A stretch of DNA of 64,000 nt from Linum tenue. Lineage: Eukaryota > Streptophyta > Magnoliopsida > Malpighiales > Linaceae. Below, piece after piece: positions 55,246-64,000 of the stretch. A program made the translations under genes and the position numbers. The stretch's first letter is position 1; every line of letters begins with the position of its first letter. Location of the stretch: positions 11,606,839 through 11,670,838 of the forward strand of contig CAMGYJ010000002.1 in assembly GCA_946122785.1 (NCBI GenBank), read 5' to 3'. The notes under the pieces were generated by a model. That model saw only the letters and a list, made by a program, of their open reading frames with translations, did not search any database and had not been told where the DNA came from.

Positions 55246-55729
55246 GTACACTACAAGAAAATTTATTTTTAGAGACTAAACATCGCGGCACATATATTAT
55301 TTGTCGCTAAAACAATTATTATTTGTCTCTAAAACAATCATTATATTTAATAAAATGTTAATTTAATCTAAATGTTATGTTTAGCGGCACAAAAGTATTC
55401 AACCACAACCCGCATGCCTGTCACAGAATTCAGTAGGCAAGCCACAAACCAAAGCTCGAGTCATGATTTATGCCATTTTTCCATGTTGAGAATTGTATCA
55501 CATTTTTCTTCATAGAGAGGAATAAAGGATTGTTCACATTTCTATTTGTTTGGAACATCTTATGACTACTATCAATCTTGGTTTAGAAGTTTGCATCAAA
55601 TGTTTTTTTCCTTTTCTTCAAATGATTTAAACATCCTTTAAAATCAACTTGTTTTCTCTAGAAAACAAAAATATGCTACATATTTTCAACTTAAGCCATG
55701 AGACTTCCATGCTAAGCAAATATGAGCAT

Positions 55730-55855
55730 CCCACAGGTGTTGAGCAAATAGAACACCCCATTGGTGTTGAACGATTATAAGCACCCCACTAGTGTCGAGA
55801 GTTTGAGCGCTTCACTATAGTTGAGAGTATAAACACCCCACTGGTGTACCCACAA
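55730..55855. repeat. Degenerate minisatellite, ~25-30 bp units
   Basis: Five diverged units follow the pattern (G/A)CACCCCACTxGTGTTGAG...ATAA (for example GAACACCCCATTGGTGTTGA and GCACCCCACTAGTGTCGAGA). Noncoding. Confidence 0.7.
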
Positions 55856-55904
55856 ATTATGAGAGTCAATAGTCAAAGGGTGTAATGAGAATACGACATC
55901 AGGC

Positions 55905-56402
55905 TACTTGTAATATCAGAGCCTGGTTCTGGTCCAGGGTGGTGGACAACAGTTTGGTGGGACCCTCATTCGGTGGACCTCGGGATTTGAGATTCGCGTT
56001 TTTCTGGCGGGTCAAAGGGTGATTTGCATCTGTTTGGTGGATTCAGGAGAGATCCACATTTGGGCTTTGGCGGATGAAAGAGAATTCCGCATTTGGGAAG
56101 CATATCAAAGAGATTTATGCGTCTGGTAAAGTCCTTGTACCGAGAAGCTCATCGATGCAAGGCGTTTGGCGGATCAAGATAATCGCTAAGGTCAGGACAC
56201 GAAGTTCATGGTCCTTGTCTTGAGGGGAGGATTGTTATGAGACAATCCAAGTACGATATTGTCCACTTTGGGCCAAGCCCGCACGGTTTTACTCTTGGGT
56301 GTCCTCCTCAAACGACCTTGTACTAATGAGCTTGGTGGACACTAATATACAAGAGTTCCTTCCCTTGTATTACCGATGTGGTTCTTGGATTGTCCCATAA
56401 CA
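55905..56402. mobile_element. TRIM fragment ending in an inverted LTR pair
   Basis: TAATATCAGAGCC (a decayed primer site) starts about 330 bp of internal sequence that ends TTGAGGGGAGGAT. The first 22 bp of the LTR (TGTTATGAGACAATCCAAGTAC) follow. The next bases are the reverse complement of the rest of an LTR, running outward to TTGTCCCATAACA at 56402. The result is a head-to-head LTR palindrome. The family is the same as at 62960-63985. Confidence 0.7.
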
Positions 56403-57890
56403 ATAACATCAATTAATTCCAAAAACCCAATTATTACCAATATAATGATTCCCATAGTGATATATCATGACTAAAAGCCATCTCAAGGTTTCTTCAAATT
56501 CATTTACGCATTATGATCTCGATAGACATTTTCCGAAAATATTTGGAGTTTACCATATACGTCAACAATTCCAGCACGAGATTAATAATAATAATTACAA
56601 GAAAACTCATTTAAATTCATCCAAGATTATAATCAAGAAGCATTCACAAATCCAACATAATCATCCATCATCAACTCAATCATGCATATTTGAACATAAG
56701 CACATAATTCTGGTTCCCTTTTATCGTAAGCCCACACATCTTATTTATGACGAATCTGACTCTTTGATGACTCTGTAAATTCCAAATCTTGGTTTCATAA
56801 TATTCTCCTCATTCTCACGGTCCTGTAGGCGAAGACGGTTTGTCATTTGGTCGTCAAACGAACGAATTACGGACAAAATACAATTTTCCAGTCAACCAGC
56901 GAGTTAACCCTTCCTATGGAAAAACACCATTCCGGCCCTCAAACTTTTCAAATTGACGAAAACAGTACATGACTTTCATAAACTGACAGTTTTACGTGGC
57001 TAGCTTCCGGGGCTCGTCTGTCCCTTGTCCGACGTAGAAAATTGATTCTGTAGAAACGTGCGTGCTCTTGGGATCGCTCTCTACGCATCGGTACCAACCA
57101 CTCGAAGAATGCTTGAGGTCGGAGTTGACGTCGTCGTCGTCACAGGATTCTGACGAAACTCCAGCGAGGCTCAGACAAGGCTTCTACCGCTCGTATGGCT
57201 TCGTGGGAACCCTCTACGTCTGGCAACCTCCCTAGCTCCAGAATGCCCAAAGACTCTCACTTATCTCTCCATTTCTTTCCTTCCTTTAGTTGGGACTTAC
57301 GGTCGTCGAACAAACTTTCGTTCTATATCTACTCACAACAACCCTGCCACATCCTTTAATGGGTTGATCTACGGTGGTTGGGTAATGATTTCAAATCCCA
57401 TCTCTAATTCCACAACCCATGAATATGGTGAGTCATTGAGCCTTGTTTATACGAGAAAAATGAATAGTGGAAGTGGCTCTCTAACTTCCATGATACAATA
57501 TCGACTTGGACGATATTTAATTCCCATGGTCCAAAGATGAAGGTTCGAATAAGAAGATATAAAGATCAATTGGGAGCATTCTTGATGGATCAAATTATGC
57601 TGGTGGCTGGGTTTGTGGAAAGAAACGTGAGTTGGTGTAAGGATTAATTGATAGTGGAGGCGTGGGCTTTGTCATGGATTAATTCCACAAGCAAGCAGCT
57701 CAATTTTTGTTCTCACGTGATAAAAATATGGAATGGGTTCATTAAAATTGGTGTCCATTTTGGGAATGGACAAGGTAACGTGGAAGCTAGCTTGGACTGA
57801 AAAGGATTCCGCAGCTGATAATGAAAAGGAGACACCAGACATAGGTTCCGCTATGGAGAAGGATGTGTGAAGACTAGCGGAGCGGCGTAT
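56403..57890. other. Sequence inside the CACTA element without recognisable genes
   Basis: One 103-codon plus-strand frame (56467-56778) is rich in His, Asn and Lys and has no domain. Sequence around 56940-57060 resembles generic LTR leader DNA but is not assignable. Confidence 0.35.
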
Positions 57891-57892
57891 TT

Positions 57893-58200
57893 GTTGGAGT
57901 CATTTGTATAATCTGTAGTTTATTTATTTGTTAAAGTAGTATTAAGTTACCTAGTTAGTTTGGGATTTGTTTTCCTATTCCAATTAGGTTAGTTTTATGT
58001 TTTTGAGACCTCTATAAATAGAGGGTGTAAGAGCTACGAATTTTGTACCCAATATCCAATATTCGAATCAAAGTTTAGAGTGTTTACTCGTGTTCCTTTG
58101 TGAACGTTTGTGTTAATCTTTCTATCGAGGATTCCAAGAGATTTTCACGTGTCTCTTATCAACTAGAGAACGCGTCTAGTTGTGGCGAGCATCTACCCTA
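57893..58200 (+). repeat. LTR-like promoter segment
   Basis: The segment starts TGTTGGAGTCATTTG and has CTCTATAAATAGAGGG (TATA box) at about 58010. GTGTAAGAGC and CT-containing sequence follow. This is the layout of a retrotransposon LTR, but no matching second copy, primer site or ORF is attached. Just downstream (58194-58300) TATCAATTGCCCxTTxxCACGA...GTCCGATTG is tandemly repeated. Confidence 0.45.
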
Positions 58201-58589
58201 TATCAATTGCCCCTTTCCACGAGTTGATTCTGTCCGATTGGTTTAATATATCAATTGCCCTTTGTCACGATTTTGGATTGTCCGATTGATTCCGCATCTA
58301 TCTTTTATTTCAAGTTGTTCAAGTTGGAGAAAAGCTTCGAAAATCCTTAAAAAGAAGGAAGGTTGCGTACTTTAGTCATATCATCCGAGTTCGAGGATTC
58401 TCTTCGGATTTGGATCATATCATTCCATTTATCGGCACATATAAACATAAACATATGTTGCTGGGTTGTAGAAGAATGCGTGTATCATGTTTTGGACATA
58501 GGCTACGTCATGGAAACTTTGTTCCTTTCTTCAGAATTTTATCTCGTCAAGTAATCTTTAATTACACGTAATATGGCTTACTACACATG

Positions 58590-58690
58590 AGCAGCGTGTA
58601 GCGCAACTGGTAAGTTGTGATATTATGTAGCTCTAGGTCTCTGGGTTGAACCTTGGCCATAAACATATTTTTTTTATTCTTTTTCATGTT
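58590..58690 (+). mobile_element. tRNA-derived SINE (candidate)
   Basis: GTAGCGCAACTGGTAAGTTG contains a box A-like TAGCGCAACTGG (58599-58610). About 33 bp on, GGGTTGAACC (58643-58652) resembles box B with a one-base loss. A T-rich tail (ATATTTTTTTTATTC) follows, as in some plant SINEs. It cannot fold as a real tRNA. Confidence 0.45.
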
Positions 58691-58869
58691 TGAGACAGCT
58701 TCAACCATTTAGCTCATAACTCTTTCGAGAATCTATCACCTTCTGAACTCACGCGTTCGTATTTTCACCTTCTACCATACTCTCATTCATGCCTTATTTA
58801 TTCTTTAGATTTTTCACGTCATTAATTGTCGAGGACGAATGTTTCTTTCAATCTTGTTGAATTCATTCT

Positions 58870-61076
58870 TTGTTCCTGCATCGAACCGGTTTGGTGTTAG
58901 ATTTAATCCAGATACGGGATGTTACAGTTATGATGTGGAGGATCAACGCCTTCGTATCTCTTGCCATGTTTTCTTCTTGGAGCACACATTTTATTACGAG
59001 GATCAGAGTTCTTCTGATGATACTCAATGGGATTTTTTGGCACCCACCTCCCCACGTTTGCGCCTTCTCCTGCTCTCGAAGATAATAATCCTCCCTCGCC
59101 GCCTTCTGGCAGCTCTTCTGGCTCCTCGTCCCGCTCTTCGAGTTCTTTGGCCACCTCCCATTCTTCATCTGACTCCTCTGAGGTTCTCGCACCTAGTGCC
59201 CCTCTGCTTCCTCGATCCACTCGGGCTACTCGGGGTCAACCACCCGCTCGACACTCTGAATTTCTTGCATATTCCATCACTACTACTGTGTTCGTACCGG
59301 TCACATATAAACATGCACATGGCCTTGACCCATGGGAAAGAGCTATGGATGCTGAACAGATTCTTTGGAAGCGCATCATACTTGAGATTTAGTCCCTCAG
59401 CCATCGAGGGTTACGGTTATCGGCAGTAAATGGGTCTATGCCTTGAAGTATCTTCCTGACGGAACTCTTGACGCCATAAAGCGAGGGTGGTTGCTCAGGG
59501 GTTTAAACAGTAGTATGGTATCGACTATGAGGAGACGTTTTCTCTTGTGGCCAAGATGCATACTGTTCGCAGTCTCATTGACGTGGCTGCCATGAAGGGC
59601 TGGCCTCTAATTCAGTTGGATGTCAAGAATGCTTTTCTTCATGGAGATTTGAAGGAGACAGTTTATATGGAGCGCCCTCCGGGTTATAAGAAAGGTGATA
59701 ACTCAATGGTTTGTCTGCTTTGACGTTCTCTGTATGGTATAAAGCAAGCTCCTCGGGCTTGGTTTGAAAAGTTTCAGGCTACTACCCTGCCTATTGGGTT
59801 TGTTCAGAGTGATAATGATCCCTCTCTCTTCCTCTGGCATACTGATCACGGTCTTACACTTCTTTTCTCTATGTAGATGATATGGTTATCAATGGTGATG
59901 ATCAGGATGGTATTCGATTTCTGACTTCCACATTGCGGGCGACCTTCAATCTTAAGGAGTTAGGCTCTCTGTCCTACTTTCTGGGCCTTGAGTTTGATCG
60001 TTCCCTTGCTCATATTCTCGTTTGTCAAAGTAAATACATTGCTGATTTGCTAGAGGAGGCCCAGATGGATGAGTTTGATCCGTGCAGCACTCCCATGGAA
60101 CATAACTTGAAGCTCACACAGTTAGCTGGGGATTTATCAACTAATGGCACTACCTACCGGAGTATTGTTGGGAGTCTCATTTATCTTACTCACACTCGTC
60201 CGGATATTGCCTATGATGTGCAGGTGGTTAGCCAATATATGTCCGATCCTCGTACTCGGCATTGGACTACAGTTCAGAGAATTCATAGGTATCTCAAAGG
60301 TACACCGAATGTGGGCTTGTTTTTCTGTCGACTGGGGAGGTGGCTCTCACTGCGTATGCTGATGCTGACTACGCAGGCTATTTGGACACTCGTCGCTCCA
60401 CGTCTGGCTGGTGTGTGCAGTTTTGTAAGTTTTTGTCTCATGGCGGTGTAAGAAGCAGGATCAGGTTGCCAAATCTTCTACGGAGGATGAGTATCAGTCG
60501 ATGATTGAGGTGGCATCTGAATTGGCTGGTTGCGGTGCTTGTTTGCTGATTTTGGGCTTGATTGTCGTGTGCCCATACGACTGTATGCAGATAATACTAG
60601 TGCAATACGGATTGCAACTAATCCGGTGCTGCATGATCGTACTAAGCATATTGAAGTTCATGTGCACTACATCCGTTAGTTGATGAAGGGTGGTGTTCTT
60701 GAGTTGATTTACATCATTTCCGAAGATCAGAGTGCTGATTTGTTAACCATGGTGCTTGCTTCTGCTCGTCATTGGTTTCTGGCACACAAATTGATGTTGC
60801 GTCGGCACCATCAATTTGAGGGAGGGTGTTAGAAGTTAATGGTTTAGGTACCTTTATGCAATTTGTCATGTACATAGTAGGGTTTAGTGCAGCTGCCTAA
60901 TTCTATATATTTGTAGCCGATTATGTGTGTGAGGGTTGTATTCTGGTGAACACACGTAATAAGAGATCACTCGTCTTGTGCCGTGGACTAGTCTCAACGT
61001 TCAAACGTTGGGGAAACCACGTAACTTCGCTGTTATGCTTTGATTCTTGTTTATGTTTTAATTGCGATTGACACGT
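58870..61076 (+). mobile_element. Ty1/copia remnant: integrase end, reverse transcriptase, RNase H and 3' LTR
   Basis: Fragments occur in the right order. The integrase C-terminus is at 58880-59000 (YDVEDQRLRISCHVFF). A Ser/Pro-rich linker with RSTRATRGQPP follows. The reverse transcriptase shows [19 protein letters not shown], then YGIKQAPRAWF, YVDD (about 59870) and SLSYFLGLEF, with VGSLIYLTHTRPDIAY further on. RNase H remnants include ADADYAGYLDTRRSTSGWC and STEDEYQSM. A purine tract GAGGGAGGG precedes an LTR start TGTTAGAAGTTAATGG at about 60828. Many stops and shifts are present. Gag, protease and the 5' LTR are missing. Confidence 0.85.
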
Positions 61077-61602
61077 ATCACTGCACTGGTACATTTTTTA
61101 ATGTAGTGGTTCATTTTTGCACGTGGCCGAAGGGAGTCTGCTAGCGGGATTTCACCGGAGAAATGTGGCTTTCGGAGACTACTGGAAAAGGAAGAATCAT
61201 AGATAGAGAGAGAATTGTATTTAGTGTAGGTTTAAATTCAAAAAGCAAGTAATTAATATGGTTCATTTAATTCCCTATGTGTATTTAATATGAGTGTTAA
61301 ATTATATAAGTTGCATTTAATATCAAGGGTGTCATTTTTCCAACCCCTTATGGTGTTAGCAAGCTAACCGATCCGGGAAGACAATAAAATAGTCATTCAA
61401 AAGTGAATTTAGCAACATAAATATTTGCCTCAAATTCCTCAATCAACAACACATTGTATTTGTCGCCAACATCTGCCTCTAAAGAGAATTAGTGACAGCA
61501 GTATTGACAACATACATTTATATGCCGCAATTTGCCTATAGAGGCACATAAGTCACTTATAGTAGAGGTGGAGGGCAGTAAAATGTCATTTTTCTTGTAG
61601 TG

Positions 61603-61887
61603 GTAGAGGCAACAACTTGAATGTATCATGCCAAATCGACACGTATTTTCTCGTCGGCCATTTGATGACATGTACTCTTTGATCGTTTCATGGAAACTTA
61701 AACGACTGGCACTTGAGTGGTTGAGGTGGTTAGGTGCGATGAGGGATTCACAATGTATTAAAAAATATGGATGAGGGTTTCAAAATGAGTTTGAAGGTTT
61801 GGGAAAGAAAGGATAGTTTGGTTGCGTAGGCTCATTACTGACAAATATGGAGGAGGGTGTTCAAAATCAATATTTAAGTGGAATCAG
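61603..61887. other. Short intergenic spacer
   Basis: GGTTTGGGAAAGxAAGGAxAGTTTGGT (61798) recurs about 880 bp downstream (62680), outside the hAT element. This looks like an older direct repeat interrupted by that element. Confidence 0.4.
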
Positions 61888-62591
61888 TAAAGCTGATAAT
61901 CGATTATAACCGAAACCATTTAGTCGATTCTCGGTTAATCGTTAAGCACTCTGTGCTTACCGTTAATCGCACTGTTTAAATTAGTTGGTTAACCGTAAAT
62001 GTTTAGTCGGTTCTCGGTTATTTTGTCGGTTAACCGAATAACCGTTAACTAAGTGATTTTGCAATGTTATACCAAAATAACCGATCTTAACCAACAAAAG
62101 ACCTCTTTTTTCAATTGTGAAATTTCTGTAATTTTTTATACATAGGCATGTGTTCTTTTCTTAAATTGTTATCATTGAATACAAAATAATTTAACATAGA
62201 TATATATCAATACATAATCTAATCAATCTAACACAAGTACACACTAATATTATTCTATCGTCAAACTATATTAAAGAAACATACAACAATAAGATACTCA
62301 TCAACAATTACTCAACTCCTAAACCCCACAAATTACATGGAAGTAATGTTATTGATTGTTGTCGATCAACTGTGCCCAAGTCACTATTACAACTAGGATA
62401 GGCAAGGGGTCTTGTAAGCCTTCAAACACCCCATCATTTTGACCTATGTTTGTGGCTAATGGAGCTCTATTATTTTCGGTCCTATCTATGAGGATGGTCG
62501 TAATCGGTTAGTCGTTTAACTGTCGGTTTAGCACCAGTTCCAGTTCGGTTATCGGTTATACCATTAACGGGATAACCGTTTACAACCCCTA
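61888..62591. mobile_element. Non-autonomous hAT-like element
   Basis: The left end TAAAGCTGATAATCG aligns with the reverse complement of the right end, TAGGGGTTGTAAACGG, mainly through transitions. Subterminal CGGTTAACCG/CGGTTATC words are abundant on both sides. Flanks GGAATCAG and TGGATCAG are similar but not identical. The 704-bp element has no transposase. Confidence 0.7.
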
Positions 62592-62599
62592 TGGATCAG

Positions 62600-62960
62600 A
62601 GTGCAGTTGGGTGGTCTTTTTAGAGGTGGATTGCATAGGAGAATTCCAGGCTTTGGAAGTTTTATTAAAATAGTTCAAAGATTTGGGAAGGAAAGGACAG
62701 TTTAGTGTCATAGGCTCGTGATGATGAGTACGGAAAAGGGGGTATGAAAAATGGAAGGAATGTAATTTTGAAAAACACGATTAATTTGATTCTTTTGAAA
62801 AAAAAGTTGAATTCTGAATTAACACGGAAAGATATAGCATGGTATAATTAACTGGAAAAACATAATTACGAATTCCGAATTAAAATGACAAAAATATATA
62901 ACCTATAGTATTGAACGAATCCCTTCACGTGTCACACACAAAATGGGGCGAAAACCTATC
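62600..62960. other. Intergenic
   Basis: No feature was recognised beyond the distant repeat of GGTTTGGGAAAG noted at 61798. Confidence 0.35.
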
Positions 62961-62964
62961 TCTC

Positions 62965-63986
62965 TTTGCACATAAAAAATACAACGGAAGGAACCCTTGT
63001 ATATTAATGTCCACCTAGCCCAATTAGTACGAGGTCTTTTGGGAAGGAATCCAAGAGTAAAACCGTGCGGGTTTGGCCCAAAGTGGATAATATCGTACAA
63101 ATTGAGCTACTCGGTCTTCACAAGTGGTATCAGAGCCTGGTTCGACAGATTCAGGGTGGTGGACGTCAGTTTGATGGACCCTCATTCGCCAACCTCGGGA
63201 TTTGAGATCCGCATTTGTTTGACGGATCAAAGAGGGTTCCGTGTCTAGGCTACATCTGGTTTGACGGATCAAAGAGAGTTTTGCGTTTTGAAAAATCCTT
63301 GTACCGAGAAACCCATCGATACAATGTGTCTGGCGGATCGAGATAAACGCTGAGGGGAGGACACGATATTCGTGGTCCTTGACTTGAGGGGAGGATTGTT
63401 ATGGGACAATCCAAGTACCAAATCGGAAACACAAGAGAAGGAACCCTTGTATATTAGTGTCCACCAAGCTCATTAGTACGAGGCCTTTTGGGGAGGACAC
63501 CCAGAAGTAAAATCGTGCGGGCTTGACCCAAATCGGACAATATCGTACTAATTGAGCTGCCCAATTTCGAAAAGTGTTATCAGAGCCTAGTTCGGTGCGG
63601 GCGGTGGACATAAGTTTGGTGGGACCCTCATTCGGTGGACCTCGGGATTTGAGATCTGTGTCTGTTTGGTGGATCCAGGAGAGGTTCACGTCTGTTTGGC
63701 GGATCAAAGAGAGTTATGCGTCTGGGAAAATTCTTGTACTGAGAAGCCAGCCGATAGGTGTCTGGCGGATCTTGATAATCGTTGAGGAGAGGATACAAAG
63801 TTAGTGGTCCTTGTCTTGATAGGAGGATTGTTATGGGACAATCCAAGTACCACATCAGAAATACAAGGGAATGAACCCTTGTATATTGGTGTCCACCTAT
63901 CCCAATTAGTACGAGGCCTTTTGGGGAGGATACCCAAGAGTAAAAACGTGCGGCCTTGGCCCTTAGCGGACAATATCGTAATAATG
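62965..63986 (+). mobile_element. TRIM element with three LTRs and two internal regions
   Basis: The LTR is about 170 bp, starting TGTTATGGGACAATCC. LTR copies lie at about 62965-63120 (start lost), 63397-63570 and 63829-63985 (cut at its end). After the first two come primer sites TGGTATCAGAGCC (63125) and TGTTATCAGAGCC (63575). About 260 bp of noncoding sequence with repeated TTTGGYGGATC words follows, then a purine tract (GAGGGGAGGAT) right before the next LTR. This LTR-internal-LTR-internal-LTR order is a tandem TRIM. The short frames inside are not genes. Confidence 0.8.
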
Positions 63987-63987
63987 G

Positions 63988-64000
63988 TGTAACATCCCGT
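63988..64000 (+). repeat. Possible LTR start at the window end
   Basis: TGTAACATCCCGT resembles the first bases of chromovirus-type LTRs (TGTAACAYCCCG). Only 13 bases are visible. Confidence 0.3.

Larger units (their letters stand above)
55249..61602. mobile_element. CACTA (En/Spm-type) element, non-autonomous, with nested insertions
   Basis: The left end is CACTACAAGAAAATTT (55249) and the right end TTTTTCTTGTAGTG (to 61602). GTA precedes and follows it (55246-55248 and 61603-61605), the 3-bp duplication of this superfamily. Subterminal words such as TTTGTCGCTAAAA on the left and TTTGTCGCCAACA...CTCTAAAGAG on the right fit. No CACTA transposase was recognised in 6.35 kb. The interior is largely a TRIM fragment, a SINE and a Copia remnant. 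The two ends could in principle belong to different elements, but the matching GTA argues for one. Confidence 0.7.

Noticed and set aside
56467..56778. 103-codon plus-strand frame as a gene
   Set aside because: Low-complexity His/Asn/Lys composition from AT-rich DNA, no domain, no splice or promoter context.
58590..58690. Functional tRNA gene
   Set aside because: Box B is imperfect and no cloverleaf with a plausible acceptor stem can be drawn; a SINE fits better.

Overview
This is a stretch of a plant nuclear genome, almost certainly a eudicot. The evidence is two intron-containing plant genes (a mitochondrial ATP synthase g subunit and a vacuolar acid invertase with the plant 9-nt mini-exon), plant-specific Dof and CUE-type remnants, and a dense, nested load of plant transposon families (Athila, Tat and chromovirus Ty3/gypsy, Copia, L1 LINE, TRIM, hAT, Tourist-like, MULE, CACTA). 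I cannot name the species. Prokaryotic features (operons, ribosome sites, CRISPR) do not apply.

Region 1 (1-31.2 kb) is one nested retrotransposon block. The host is a decayed Tat-lineage Ty3/gypsy element (20268-31202, + strand). Its protease was split by a small hAT element (8-bp TSD), and that hAT was hit by an Athila-lineage element (5-bp TSD GGTAC). At 21463-22805 the Athila is a solo LTR. The same hAT/GGTAC/LTR junction also opens the window (1-28), where it is followed by a nearly complete Athila on the minus strand (28-11194 plus 17409-17640). That Athila carries in its gag a 6.2-kb gag-only chromovirus with 2.27-kb LTRs (11195-17408, TSD CGCGC). A third, almost identical copy of the chromovirus 3' half (17641-20268) links the Athila primer-binding site to the Tat gag. 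The block is therefore a recent tandem duplication or a joined-haplotype assembly. The Tat element also carries an antisense gene (29911-27491) with its own TATA box and three predicted introns.

Region 2 (31.2-39.2 kb) holds a hAT element and a nearly intact L1-type LINE. The LINE is flanked by a 15-bp target duplication and sits inside a MITE.

Region 3 (39.2-46.3 kb) is the gene-bearing part, with both genes on the minus strand: ATP synthase subunit g (respiratory complex V) and a 628-residue vacuolar invertase (sucrose hydrolysis). They are about 2 kb apart and show no functional link.

Region 4 (46.3-64 kb) is AT-rich intergenic DNA with MITEs, a Pack-MULE-like element carrying a CUE-domain gene copy, a Dof zinc-finger pseudogene, a 6.35-kb CACTA element (TSD GTA) filled with Copia, SINE and TRIM debris, a hAT element, and a TRIM array with three LTRs.

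The most unusual signal is in the chromovirus LTRs. It is a row of four hairpins with one identical 19-nt loop but four different, fully complementary stems, followed by three more hairpins that also carry GAGA in the loop.
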